From assembly GCA_035771175.1 (NCBI GenBank), contig CM069590.1, positions 30,456,821 to 30,520,820 of the forward strand: DNA of 64,000 nucleotides. The letters are read 5' to 3'. Of this stretch, positions 15,001 through 24,316 are shown piece by piece (within the stretch, counting starts at the first letter, position 1; every line of letters starts with the position of its first letter). The notes below the pieces were generated by a model. It was not told the origin of the DNA and did no database searches. It saw only the letters and a list, made by a program, of their open reading frames with translations. Source of the stretch: Paratinospora sagittata (taxonomy: Eukaryota; Streptophyta; Magnoliopsida; Ranunculales; Menispermaceae). The translations under genes and the position numbers were made by a program.

Positions 15001-18000
15001 TGGTTCTTTAGTGTCAGAATATTAATTTTTCAAAAATAAGGCTATCCAGCAATTTGCACGTCTTAGACTAAAATCTTATATTTCTAACGAGAAAAATGTG
15101 GGCACTTCTGCTTGCTCGATTTTTCTGTTCCATCATAGTTTTGCCAGGTTATCTTAATTGAAATATTCTCTAGTAACACCTAGATGATTCCCATTGTCTC
15201 GCACGCCCAAAAAACTTTAGATTGAACAATGTTTTGAATTCAAATCATTTTTTAGTACTCTTGCTCTTTAACCTTCAACTTCAAATTTTATAAAACACTC
15301 ATTCTCTGATTTTCAAAAATTCAACACGCACGATATTTGCAACTTAGATTGAGCTTTTCGAAGAGTATTTCAAGAGAAGAAAGTAATGATTCTTGCCTTT
15401 GCAAAAAAAGGCTTCGAATTGAATCAAAATTGCAATCTGTCTTGATGTTCAGCTAGTTCTTCAATTTATCCCTTGTGTGCTAAGATTTGCAGAGGCTATC
15501 CATTGTTTAAAACTCTAAGTATATGAAGTTGTTTCGGTAAGATAACACATCAAAAAGGAACACATCACCTGTTTTACATCAAGAACACATCAAACAATAG
15601 CTTCCGAATTCTACAAAGATCAAGCTCGAAGAACGAAGACATATCTCATGTCTAATGCATTAGTTTGATTTCTGGTGTGTAAGGTAACCCCTCGATCAAT
15701 CTCAGCACTAAAACTCTGAAAATTGCAAAGTCTTCAAAATCACTTTCGATATAGTATTTCATTTTTACAAAAATGTTTTTCGAAAGGTTTTAATCATAAT
15801 TTTAATGAGTGTTGAATTATTTAAAAGTGTTTATTCTTATATCAAAGTGTTTTGAGTCAATGAAATGGTTCTTTAGTGTCAAAATATTAATTTTTCAAAA
15901 ATAAGGCTATCCAGCAATTGGCACGTCTTAGACTAAAATCTAATATTTCTAACGAGAAAAATGTGGGCACTTCTGCTTGCTCGATTTTTCTGTTCCTTCA
16001 CAGTTTTGCCAGGTTATCTTAATTGAAATATTCTCTAGTAACACCTAGATGATTCCCATTGTCTCGCACGCCCAAAAAACTTTAGATTGAACAATGTTTT
16101 GAATTCAAATCATTTTGTAGTACTCTTGCTCTTTAACCTTCAACTTCAAATTTTATAAAACACTCATTCTATGATTTTCAAAAATACAACACGCACGATA
16201 TTTGCAAGTTAGATTGAGCTTTTCGAAGAGTTTTTCAAGAGAAGAAAGTAATGATTCTTGCCTTTGCAAAAAAAGGCTTTGAATTGAATCAAAATTGCAA
16301 TCTGTCTTGATGTTCAACTAGTTCTTCATTTTATCCCTTGCGTGCTAAGATTTGCAGAGGCGATCCATTGTTTAAACTCTAAGTATATGAAGTGGTCTCG
16401 ATAAGATAACACATCAAAAAGGAACACATCACCTGTTTTGCATCAAGAACACATCAAACAATAGCTTTCGAATTCTACAAAGATTAAGCTCGAAGAACGA
16501 AGCCATATCTCATGTCTAATGCATTAGTTTGATCTCTGGTGTGTAGGGTAACCCCTCGATCAATCTCAGCACTAAAACTCTGAAAATTGCAAAGTCTTCA
16601 AAATCACTTTCGATATAGTATTTCATTTGGAAAAAAATGTTTTCTAAAAGGTTTTAATCATAATTTTAATGAGTTTTGAATTATTTAAAAGTGCTTAATC
16701 TTATATCAAAGTGTTTTGAGTCAATGAAATGGTTCTTTAGTGTCAAAATATTAATTTTTCAAAAATAAGGCTATCCAGCAATTTGCACGTCTTAGACTAA
16801 AATCTTATATTTCTAACCAGAAAAATGTGGGCACTTCTGCTTGCTCGATTTTTCTGTTCCTTCACAGTTTTGCCAGGTTATCTTAATTGAAATATTCTCT
16901 AGTAACACCTAGATGATTCCCATTGTCTCGCACGCCCAAAAAACTTTAGATTGAACAATGTTTTGAATTCAAATCATTTTTTAGTACTCTTGCTCTTTAA
17001 CCTTCAACTTCAAATTTTATAAAACACTCATTCTCTGATTTTCAAAAATTCAACACGCACGATATTTGCAAGTTAGATTGAGCTTTTCGAAGAGTTTTTC
17101 AAGAAGAAGAAAGTAATGATTCTTGCCTTTGCAAAAAAAGGCTTCGAATTGAATCAAAATTGCAATCTGTCTTGATGTTCAGCTAGTTCTTCATTTTATC
17201 CCTTGTGTGCTAAGATTTGCAGAGGCTATCAATTGTTTAATACTCTAAGTATATGAAGTGGTCTCGGTAAGATAACACATCAAAGAGGAACACATCACCT
17301 GTTTTGCATCAAGAACACATCAAACAATAGCTGTCGAATTCTACAATGATCAAGCTCGAAGAACGAAGACATATCTCATGTCTAACGCATTAGTTTGATC
17401 TCTGGTGTGTAAGGTAACCCCTCGATCAATCTTAGCACTAAAACTCTGAAAATTGCAAAGTCTTCAAAATCACTTTCGATATAGTATTTCATTTTTACAA
17501 AAATGTTTTCCGAAAGGTTTTAATCATAATTTTAATGAGTTTTGAATTATTTAAAAGTGTTTATTCTTATATCAAAGTGTTTTGAGTCAATGAAATGGTT
17601 CTTTAGTGTCAAAATATTAATTTTTCAAAAATAAGGCTATCCTGCAATTGGCACGTCTTAGACTAAAATCTGATATTTCTAACGAGAAAAATGTGGGCAC
17701 TTCTGCTTGCTCGATTTTTCTATTCCTTCACAGTTTTGCCAGGTTATCTTAATCGAAATATTCTCTAGTAACACCTAGATGATTCCCATTGTCTCGCACG
17801 CCCAAAAAACTTTAGATTGAACAATGTTTTGAATTCAAATCTTTTTGTAGTACTCTTGCTCTTTAACCTTCAACTTCAAATTTTATAAAACACTCATTCT
17901 CTGATTTTCAAAAATACAACACGCACGATATTTGCAAGTTAGATTGAGCTTTTCGAATAGTTTTCAAGAGAAGAAAGTAATGATTCTTGCCTTTGCAAAA

Positions 18001-18163
18001 AAAGGCTTTGAATTGAATCAAAATTGCAATCTGGCTTGATGTTCAGCTAGTTCTTCATTTTATCCCTTGTGTGCGAAGATTTGCAGAGGCTATCCATTGT
18101 TTAAAACTCTAAGTATATGAAGTGGTCTCGCTAAGATAACACATCAAAAATGAACACATCACC

Positions 18164-18224
18164 TGTTTTGCATCAAGAACACATCAAACAATAGCTTTCG
18201 AATTTGATCTCTGGTGTGTAGGGT
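18164..18224 (+). repeat. Left stub of the satellite monomer split by the retrotransposon
   Basis: This monomer starts normally but jumps from GCTTTCGAATT directly to TGATCTCTGG, missing about 55 bp present in its neighbours (microhomology TT at the junction). It stops after GTGTAGGGT, where LTR sequence begins. Its other part resumes at 28737 with GTAACCCCTCGATC. The identical 55-bp deletion is found in the monomer at 31214, so the deletion predates the insertion. Confidence 0.9.
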
Positions 18225-18660
18225 CCCGCCCGGACGCGCCTTAAACCGGCGGTACACTCTCGGACGGGGCGCGCATTTGGAACAATCACAATGGTAATAA
18301 CAGAGTGCGCAGCGGAAATACAATATACAGTACAAATCTGATTTCATATAATTCAGAATACTTTTGTACATAAAATGGTCAAGGGAACATACTCCCAAAA
18401 TTCCTAATGATTCATACAAAGGGTACAAAATGTGGGCCCCATAACCTGCACCCAGTCCACCCTAATTTCCTGTGAAAGATTTGATAATATTGGAGTGAGC
18501 TTAACGCGCTCAGTGGGTAAATAGTGCATGAGTATAACAATTAATAAAGCATACTTCAATATCAAATATCTTAAATACACCTGTAAGCATCATAATCAAT
18601 CAATATGTATGTATGCATGACACCGTCACGTATTAATGGTTTGATGAGCGTACATCGCCT

Positions 18661-18796
18661 GAGTTCACGTACAGGTGTCCTTCCCCGGGCGTAGCCAGGT
18701 TCTCACTGTACGTCCCTCCTCAGGAACGATGCTCTGGATTCACGTACTGATGTCCCTCCCCGGCGTAGCCGAGTTCTCATGTACGTCCCTCTCCAG
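18661..18796. repeat. Two stem-loop-like repeats inside the LTR
   Basis: Two related units of about 64 bp, at about 18661-18725 and 18736-18796. Each is bounded by ACGTAC and GTACGT (18667-18672 with 18708-18713; 18742-18747 with 18781-18786), around a shared core containing GGCGTAGCC. The first can pair ACGTACAG with CTGTACGT. The same pair is present in the other LTR near 28043-28178. They lie downstream of the TATA box in element sense, so they would be in the transcribed R/U5 leader. Confidence 0.6.
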
Positions 18797-19120
18797 AGAA
18801 ATAATATGAATAGTGAGCAATGCTTCTAACTATTCTATGAGTCATAAACCATATACGTCCCTAGGTGGTGATATGTATGATGCCAATGCATGAACTAGTT
18901 TAGTCTACTAGTCTGGTCTTTTCTTGACATTTATACTGACTTTGTCAACGTCTAGTGATCCTTATCAGGGTCGGTATCACGACGTGCAAAGTTAGGACAT
19001 TCAGGTCATAAACATTATTGACATAATGCAGTGTAAATGAATAGTAGACATAATAATAATTGAATGTAAACTTTAATAAAAGTTATGAAACACGCAAACC
19101 TATGTTTCGTTCCCCACCTT

Positions 19121-19207
19121 CAGATCTGGTGCTTTTCTCCGGACAGAACTTCGTTGCACCGCTTTCAGATCTGGCGTTTCCTCCGGACAGAACTTTGTTG
19201 CACCGCA
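19121..19207. repeat. 45-bp tandem duplication in the 3' LTR
   Basis: Two near-copies start with CAGATCTGG at 19121 and 19166 and both run through CTCCGGACAGAACTT and GTTGCACCGC. They sit within the 288-bp segment present only in the left LTR, so they belong to the ancestral LTR and were lost from the right one. Confidence 0.75.
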
Positions 19208-19307
19208 CCGGGAGTCTCAAAGACTAAAAACTTAGAATGCGTGGAAAGGAGAAGAAAAATCACAAGAGAAGGTGATTTGGTGTGAGGAATGAGAAATGAG
19301 GAGGTTT

Positions 19308-19316
19308 CTTATATAG
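19308..19316 (-). promoter_or_regulatory. TATA box of the LTR promoter (kept in 3' LTR)
   Basis: Minus-strand CTATATAAG, a canonical plant TATA motif, lies 15 bp downstream (element sense) of the GAACGTTC repeats. The homologous place in the 5' LTR (28401/28402) lacks exactly the 8 bp covering this motif. In an LTR this position would mark the U3/R boundary region. Confidence 0.7.
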
Positions 19317-19330
19317 AGATTTTTGCGCCT

Positions 19331-19375
19331 GAACGTTCTGGCATGGCGCCTGAACGTTCTGGCATGGCGCCTGAA
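19331..19375. repeat. Short GAACGTTC repeat remnant in 3' LTR U3
   Basis: Two intact GAACGTTC palindromes (19331 and 19352, 21 bp apart) and a third unit broken after GCGCCTGAA. This is the same unit present 13 times in the 5' LTR. The break coincides with the deletion that also removed the U3 start. Confidence 0.8.
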
Positions 19376-19597
19376 AGGGATTTCGCCCTCGAAATCAAGT
19401 CAAGTATGGATGAGGGGTATTGCTTGCGAAGTAGCCGCAGGTTGCTAAGGAGTCACGGCGTGTGTGCATCACGATATCCATTGATAGGATTTTCAGATAT
19501 CTGCGTAGTTATTCAAGTGAAACAATGTATGAAGATAAGTGTAAACAATGTTTCATCCTGGTATTTATAAGTGAAAATAATACAATGTATCACATCA
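19376..19597 (-). other. Element 3' untranslated region between pol and the LTR
   Basis: About 220 bp with no convincing ORF. In element sense it ends with TTCGAGGGCGAAAT and CCCTTTC. Plant Ty3/gypsy elements often have a similar TTCGAGGACGAAAT just before the polypurine tract and LTR start (recalled family knowledge). Here no purine tract follows; the sequence runs straight into a partial U3 repeat unit, which supports a deletion across the polypurine tract. Confidence 0.6.
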
Positions 19598-19684
19598 TCA
19601 GGTGGTACTAGAAAACAATTCAGGGTATTTCTGTTTAATTGTGGATTCTAGTTCCCATGTAGCTTCCTCTATGGCGTGGTGATC
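19598..19684 (-). pseudogene. C-terminal pol tail beyond the premature stop
   Basis: Reading on in the pol frame past the TAG at 19685-19687 gives 28 more codons, ending with TGA at 19598-19600. This tail contains EEATWELE and YPELF, the conserved chromodomain-like end of plant Ty3/gypsy polyproteins, in which a tryptophan normally follows the VKVL motif. The TAG sits at that tryptophan position, so TGG to TAG is the simple explanation. The open frame and intact motif argue that the lesion is recent. Confidence 0.82.
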
Positions 19685-22600
19685 CTAGAGCACTTTCACA
19701 AGTGGTATGCTACGTCTCCGTAGGTCGTGAGTTTTTCTATCTAAAATCTGTATGGCTTTCTCTTGATACGTATTTCCTTCCTCAACCCGAACCTCGACTA
19801 AAGGGATGATATGCGAAGGATCAGGACGATACTTGCGAAGCATAGATACATGAAAAACGTCATGAACCTTAGGCATGGACGATGGAAGGGACAGACTATA
19901 TGCAAGTTTGCCAATACGTTCAATGATCGGAAATGGACCGATATACCGCGGGGAGAGCTTTCCTTTGATCCCAAAGCGTTTGACACCTCGGGTGGGCTGG
20001 ACTTGTATAAAAACAAAGTCCCCCTTATCAAATTCCAGAGGCTGTCGCCGTTTGTCAGCATAGCTCTTCTGTCGACTTTGTGCAACACGAAGTCGTTCCT
20101 TTACTAGTGTGATCTTCTCAGAAGTCTCTTGAACTAGTTCAGGGCCCAACTGCGGTCGGTCTGCCATATCTAACCAGCATACCGGAGATCTGCAAGGCCG
20201 ACCATAGAGAGCCTCGTATGGTGCCATGCCGATACTAGTTTGGTAGCTGTTGTTGTATGCAAACTCAGCTAGATGTAAATACTTTGCCCATCCGTCATTA
20301 AAGTCCAAAATGCAGCATCGTAGTATGTCTTCTAAGATTTGGATAAGCCGTTCTGACTGCCCATCAGTCTGAGGGTGGAAGGCTGTGCTCATAGTGATCT
20401 TTGAACCCATTCTAGTTTGGAAGCTTTTCCAAAAGTTTGATGTGAAGCGAGGGTCTCGATCAGAGACGATCGTGAGTGGTATGCCATGAAGGCGTACGAT
20501 CTCTCTTTCATATAGTTCTGCAAGTTTGGCGGGAGTATCCGTGAACTTTATTGGCAAGAAGTGTGCAGACTTGGTGAGTCTGTCAATGATAACCCAGATA
20601 GCATCTTGCCCTTTATTATTTCGAGGTAAGGCTGTAACAAAATCCATTGCGATGTTCTCCCATTTCCATTCTCCAATAGGTAACGGCTGGAGAAGGCCAG
20701 AGGGAAGTCTGCGTTCTGCCTTAACTTTCTGGCAAACAAGACATCGAGCAACGAGGTCTGCAATTGCCTTCTTCATTCCAGGAAACCAGAATTGTCGCTT
20801 GACATCCTGGTACATCTTGTCACCCCCAGGATGCATAGCGTATCTCGAACAGTGCATCTCAGTAAGCACGTCTTTCCGAACCTCGGGATCGTTCGGAAGA
20901 CAAAGACGTTTTTTATAGAAAACGGCTCCGTCGTCAGAGACTGACCAATGAGGAAAGTCTTGCCCGCTGAGTAGAAGTGCTCGTTTCTCCATTAACATAG
21001 GGTCATTGGCTTGGGTAGCTGAAATCTTGCGAACGAGGTCAGAGGTAGCGGACAATTGAGAGAGTCGTGGGCGTGGTCCCTCTTCGTTCAGCTGGAGGTT
21101 AAAGTTGTCCATCTCTGTAGCCAACTTCCCCATTTCATAGTTAAGAGTGCAAGCAACATAAGATTTTCTACTCAAAGCATCGGCCACAACATTGGCCTTT
21201 CCGGGATGGTACTGGAGTTGGAAGTCATAGTCTTTCAAGAATTCCAACCATCTTCTTTGGCGGAGGTTTAGGTCTCTCTGAGTGTATATGTACTTAAGAC
21301 TCTTGTGATCTGAGAAGACCTCGAACCGTTCACCGTATAGGTAATGACGCCATAATTTAAGTGCAAACACAACAGCTGCAAGTTCCAAGTCATGGGTTGG
21401 GTAATTACCCTCATGAATCTTCAGTTGCCGAGAGGCATATGCAACAACTTGGCCTTCTTGCATTAGTACGGCACCTAAGCCTTGGAGAGAGGCATCGGTG
21501 TATAATGAAAAACCAATTCCATTTCTTGGAGTGATAAGTACAGGTGCCGTCGTGAGGCGTTTCTTCAATTCCTGAAATGATGCTTCACAGGCGGGATTCC
21601 AGATGAAGCGCACGTCTTTTCGAGTGAGCTTGGTCATAGGTTCAGCAATCTTTGAGAAGTCCTTAATGAATCGTCTGTAATAGCCAGCCAAACCAAGAAA
21701 ACTCCTAATCTGAGTAACAGTGGTAGGCTGCTTCCAGTTTAAGACTGCTTCAACCTTAGAAGGATCGACCTCAATGCCATTGCCTGAAACTACATGGCCG
21801 AGGAATTGAACTCGCTGCGCCCAAAATTCGCACTTACTCAACTTTGCATACAGTTGGTGTCTTTGTAAGGTCTGGAGGACGATCTTCAAATGTAGTTTAT
21901 GGTCTTCCTCGGTTGAGGAATATATCAAGATGTCGTCGACAAAAACCACCACGAACCGGTCTAAGTATAACCTGAATATGCGATTCATCAAATCCATGAA
22001 TGCAGCAGGTGCATTTGTTAGGCCGAACGGCATAACTAAGAATTCGTAATGACCGTACCGAGTTCTGAATGCCGTCTTGGTGATGTCTGACTCCCGTATC
22101 TGGAGTTGGTGATAACCGGACCGTAAATCAATCTTAGAGAAGTATTTGGCTTCTCGAAGTTGGTCGAATAAGTCATCGATCCTGGGCAACGAATATCTGT
22201 TCTTGATGGTGACGTTATTCAACTTGCGATAATCGATGCAAAGTCGTAACGAACCATCCTTTTTGCGAACAAACAGAACTGGAGCGCCCCAGGGTGATGA
22301 ACTCTTTTGGATGAAGCCATTACGCTCTAATTCCTTAAGTTGTTTGTCTAATTCGACCAGTTCAACATTTGACATTCTGTATGGTGGAATTGAGATAGGC
22401 CCTGTCCCAGGTATGAGGTTGATCTCAAAATCGAATTCCCTAACTGGAGGTAGACCAGGAAGGTCATTAAGAAAAACGGTTGGGAATTCAGATACGACTG
22501 GAACATCGCGTACTTCAGGAGGGTACAGAGCTAGTGATTCATTGCCGTCGCCAAGAGACAACGCTCGAAGTTGTGACTTGAGAAGGGCAACTGTTGATTT

Positions 22601-22963
22601 GTGTATCCATTTCCTTGTTCCCTGAATCTTGACAAACTCACCTGTAGGTAAAGTTAACTGAACGTGCTTGTTCATACAGTCGATCTTTGCATTCAGTGGT
22701 GCGAGCCAGTCCATGCCGAGGATGATGTCGAAGTCATCAAAATCCATCACAAAAAGATCGGCATATATTATCTGTTCGGACATTCGAAGCTCACATCGAG
22801 AACACTGCAAATTCACGTCAGTACCCGATCCGAACGGTGATGTGACATGGAGTGTGATGTTTGTGGGTTCAGGGTGCAGGCCTAAATGTCTTACCAATGC
22901 TGATGATATAAAAGAATGCGTAGCACCTGAATCAAACAAAACATGCACCAATGTATTGAACAA
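19685..22963 (-). CDS. pol: Retrotransposon pol polyprotein (PR-RT-RNaseH-IN), truncated at the C-terminus
   Basis: Enzymatic part of the polyprotein that copies the element RNA and integrates the DNA. Counting residue 1 at 22963: aspartic protease DSGA at 11-14; reverse transcriptase with [12 protein letters not shown] at about 311-322 and catalytic FVDD at 341-344; RNase H acidic residues D490, E527, D552 and D595; integrase zinc module H704, H711, C741, C744; integrase catalytic D774, D835, E871 (35 residues between the last two); GPF module near 1009-1011. All expected catalytic residues are present. The first codon here is TTG, not a true start: the frame is open upstream to 23188 and is in phase with gag, so this is the downstream part of one gag-pol ORF separated by a TAG. 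It ends early at a TAG at 19685-19687, just before a chromodomain-like tail. Confidence 0.95.
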   Translation of the reverse strand: MFNTLVHVLFDSGATHSFISSALVRHLGLHPEPTNITLHVTSPFGSGTDVNLQCSRCELRMSEQIIYADLFVMDFDDFDIILGMDWLAPLNAKIDCMNKHVQLTLPTGEFVKIQGTRKWIHKSTVALLKSQLRALSLGDGNESLALYPPEVRDVPVVSEFPTVFLNDLPGLPPVREFDFEINLIPGTGPISIPPYRMSNVELVELDKQLKELERNGFIQKSSSPWGAPVLFVRKKDGSLRLCIDYRKLNNVTIKNRYSLPRIDDLFDQLREAKYFSKIDLRSGYHQLQIRESDITKTAFRTRYGHYEFLVMPFGLTNAPAAFMDLMNRIFRLYLDRFVVVFVDDILIYSSTEEDHKLHLKIVLQTLQRHQLYAKLSKCEFWAQRVQFLGHVVSGNGIEVDPSKVEAVLNWKQPTTVTQIRSFLGLAGYYRRFIKDFSKIAEPMTKLTRKDVRFIWNPACEASFQELKKRLTTAPVLITPRNGIGFSLYTDASLQGLGAVLMQEGQVVAYASRQLKIHEGNYPTHDLELAAVVFALKLWRHYLYGERFEVFSDHKSLKYIYTQRDLNLRQRRWLEFLKDYDFQLQYHPGKANVVADALSRKSYVACTLNYEMGKLATEMDNFNLQLNEEGPRPRLSQLSATSDLVRKISATQANDPMLMEKRALLLSGQDFPHWSVSDDGAVFYKKRLCLPNDPEVRKDVLTEMHCSRYAMHPGGDKMYQDVKRQFWFPGMKKAIADLVARCLVCQKVKAERRLPSGLLQPLPIGEWKWENIAMDFVTALPRNNKGQDAIWVIIDRLTKSAHFLPIKFTDTPAKLAELYEREIVRLHGIPLTIVSDRDPRFTSNFWKSFQTRMGSKITMSTAFHPQTDGQSERLIQILEDILRCCILDFNDGWAKYLHLAEFAYNNSYQTSIGMAPYEALYGRPCRSPVCWLDMADRPQLGPELVQETSEKITLVKERLRVAQSRQKSYADKRRQPLEFDKGDFVFIQVQPTRGVKRFGIKGKLSPRYIGPFPIIERIGKLAYSLSLPSSMPKVHDVFHVSMLRKYRPDPSHIIPLVEVRVEEGNTYQEKAIQILDRKTHDLRRRSIPLVKVL

Positions 22964-23188
22964 AGGAAAGGTACCTTCGACGACATTATTGTCTGGGAGG
23001 GGTTGGTGAGCGATGGCATATGCTCTGCCCTGGTTCCGTTGACCCTGGTTCTGCTGGGTCTGCCTGGGTTGGGCATTAGCAGCAGGTGGTGCTTGTTGGA
23101 TTGGAATAGCAGGAATAGGGCGCTGAAGGTGCGGACAAAGATGTTTGACATGGCCCTTCTGGCCGCAGTTGTAACAAGTCGGCCTGTA
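22964..23188 (-). pseudogene. Gag C-terminal zinc-knuckle segment between the two open parts
   Basis: Seventy-five open codons link the TAG at 23189-23191 to the protease. Five codons after the stop comes a CCHC zinc knuckle, C-Y-N-C-x4-H-x4-C (CX2CX4HX4C), the nucleic-acid-binding motif of gag nucleocapsid. A proline/glutamine-rich linker to the protease follows. With no ATG at its start, this stretch is translated only if the TAG is read through. Its position inside gag makes the stop more likely a mutation than a programmed gag/pol boundary. Confidence 0.85.
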
Positions 23189-24316
23189 CTACTGATGGTG
23201 TTGCTGGCCATTCTGATGATTCTGCGGGCCTTGTTGACTGTGGTGTCGACCACCACCTCTGCCATTGCCGCTGCTACGGCCACCGCGTCCAGAACGACCG
23301 CCACGGCCATGATGTCGGAAACCTTTGTGGTTAGAGTTAGAAGATTCAGTCGCAGGTTTTGTGGCATCATTCTTCGAAATCGGGGCTGGGAGGGCTGGGT
23401 TTTGATTGTAGTAGGGCTTCTTCTTGTTGCCCTGTTGCGAGCCTTGTTGGGAAAACGTTGCAGGCCGTTTGCCCTTATTCATTCTCTGTTCTTGTAAGAG
23501 TTTCTCTTGTTCAAAGCTCATGGCCTTGTCAACAACCTCCTTGTAAATCTTGAGATCCAAGATCGATAAGGCTTGTCGAATGTCATGGCGAAGACCATTA
23601 TAAAATTTCTCACTCTTATCTCGCTCCGTTGAGATGGTAGAGAGAGAGTAGACTGATAATTCTTTAAATTTTCCAGCATATTCTCTGACAGTCATGGTGC
23701 CCTGATATAACTTAGCAAATTCCTGGCGCTTCTGCTTTGTCACCGCACTGGGAAAATACTCATCAATAAACATTGACTCAAACTGTTGCCAAGTCATATC
23801 TGCTATATTGACCCTTGGGTCTTCTTTCACTGTGATCCACCATGTGTTTGCGGCACCAACAAGTTGGTAGGTTGCTAGTGGAATTTTACGAGTCTCATCG
23901 ACTCCCATTGCATCAAGAGCCTTCTTGGACTCATCCAACCACTTTTGCACCTCATCAGGATCAATGGTACCATCGAAAGTAAGAGGTTGTAGCCGCTTGT
24001 ATTTAGTAATCTGATCGGTTTGAGCTTCGGACCCTAATTTTACAGGTGCTTGAACCGTGGCAACCTGACTGGCTGCGGTCTCACGAACGGCAGTTTGAAC
24101 AGTGACCTTCATCGCCTCAATAAATCCAGCGAAAAAAGTTTCAATGCTTGAAGGCATGGCAAAGGGTGCGGGTGGTGGTGGTATTGCCTGCCCAGATGTA
24201 GTGGCAGTGTTGGGTGTGGCCTGTGCTGTTGTCTGAGGCGGTGGTTCCTGAATCTCAGGAGGTGCCTCCACTGCTGGACGAACAACACGTGGCCTTCCTC
24301 TCTTCCTGGTTTGCAT
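23189..24316 (-). CDS. gag: Retrotransposon gag, truncated before its zinc knuckle
   Basis: Structural protein that would form the virus-like particle. 375 codons from ATG (24314-24316) to TAG (23189-23191). Residues 1-100 are proline- and threonine-rich. The retrotransposon gag core spans about 108-276, with WLDES at 126-130, WW at 159-160, and FIDEYFP and FAKLYQG in the typical order. Residues about 335-375 are Gly/Arg/His/Gln-rich. The stop falls just ahead of the CCHC knuckle that normally completes gag. The start is supported by the family-like N-terminus and by a strong splice-acceptor-like tract ending 7 bases upstream (TTTGCCAG). The frame continues in phase into pol, so a single gag-pol ORF of about 1570 codons is ancestral. 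The TAG could derive from CAG. Confidence 0.92.
   Translation of the reverse strand: MQTRKRGRPRVVRPAVEAPPEIQEPPPQTTAQATPNTATTSGQAIPPPPAPFAMPSSIETFFAGFIEAMKVTVQTAVRETAASQVATVQAPVKLGSEAQTDQITKYKRLQPLTFDGTIDPDEVQKWLDESKKALDAMGVDETRKIPLATYQLVGAANTWWITVKEDPRVNIADMTWQQFESMFIDEYFPSAVTKQKRQEFAKLYQGTMTVREYAGKFKELSVYSLSTISTERDKSEKFYNGLRHDIRQALSILDLKIYKEVVDKAMSFEQEKLLQEQRMNKGKRPATFSQQGSQQGNKKKPYYNQNPALPAPISKNDATKPATESSNSNHKGFRHHGRGGRSGRGGRSSGNGRGGGRHHSQQGPQNHQNGQQHHQ

Larger units (their letters stand above)
1..18224 (+). repeat. Satellite array, left block (~865-bp monomer)
   Basis: Tandem head-to-tail satellite. Taking TGTTTTGC as the monomer origin, copies begin at 1, 868, 1732, 2596, 3463, 4327, 5194, 6056, 6923, 7790, 8653, 9515, 10379, 11244, 12110, 12975, 13838, 14703, 15570, 16434, 17300 and 18164. 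That gives 21 full monomers of 862-867 bp plus a 61-bp stub ending where the retrotransposon enters. All copies point the same way. By eye the sequence is AT-rich, full of short A and T runs, and has stops in all frames. I see no clear internal sub-periodicity, only short shared words such as GGCTATCC occurring twice per monomer. No protein, tRNA or rRNA gene is visible. Diagnostic variants (TAATCC versus TAACCG after GTGTAGGG; TTACGAAG versus TTTCGAAG) define alternating monomer types. I do not recognise a named family. Confidence 0.97.
18225..19375 (-). repeat. 3' LTR (left), truncated at both ends
   Basis: Direct repeat of the right-hand LTR: 18225-18937 aligns without gaps to 27607-28319 with 4 substitutions, and 19226-19307 aligns to 28320-28401 with none. 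It keeps 288 bp (18938-19225) and a TATA motif that the other LTR has lost. Its outer end lacks the terminal TGTCACA seen at 27599 (+ strand reading). At its inner end the U3 start (TGTAATACCC in element sense) is absent: similarity stops at GCGCCTGAA (19367-19375), after two intact and one broken copy of the GAACGTTC unit. Internal sequence then begins directly, so the U3 start and the adjacent polypurine tract appear to have been deleted together. Confidence 0.88.

Noticed and set aside
1..18224. The tandem array considered as a CRISPR array
   Set aside because: Monomers are about 865 bp and contiguous with no unique spacers, and the context is plant nuclear DNA.
18159..18428. 89-codon minus-strand ORF, and similar ones at 27601-27962
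   Set aside because: They lie in LTR sequence (the first crosses the LTR/satellite junction) and match no gag, pol or accessory domain. Accidental open frames.
19085..19570. Two plus-strand ORFs of 66 and 93 codons
   Set aside because: Antisense to the element, inside the 3' LTR and 3' untranslated region. One is partly the GAACGTTC repeat. No recognisable protein.
20526..23497. Several plus-strand ORFs of 70-184 codons opposite pol and gag
   Set aside because: Shadows of the strongly coding minus strand; no domains.
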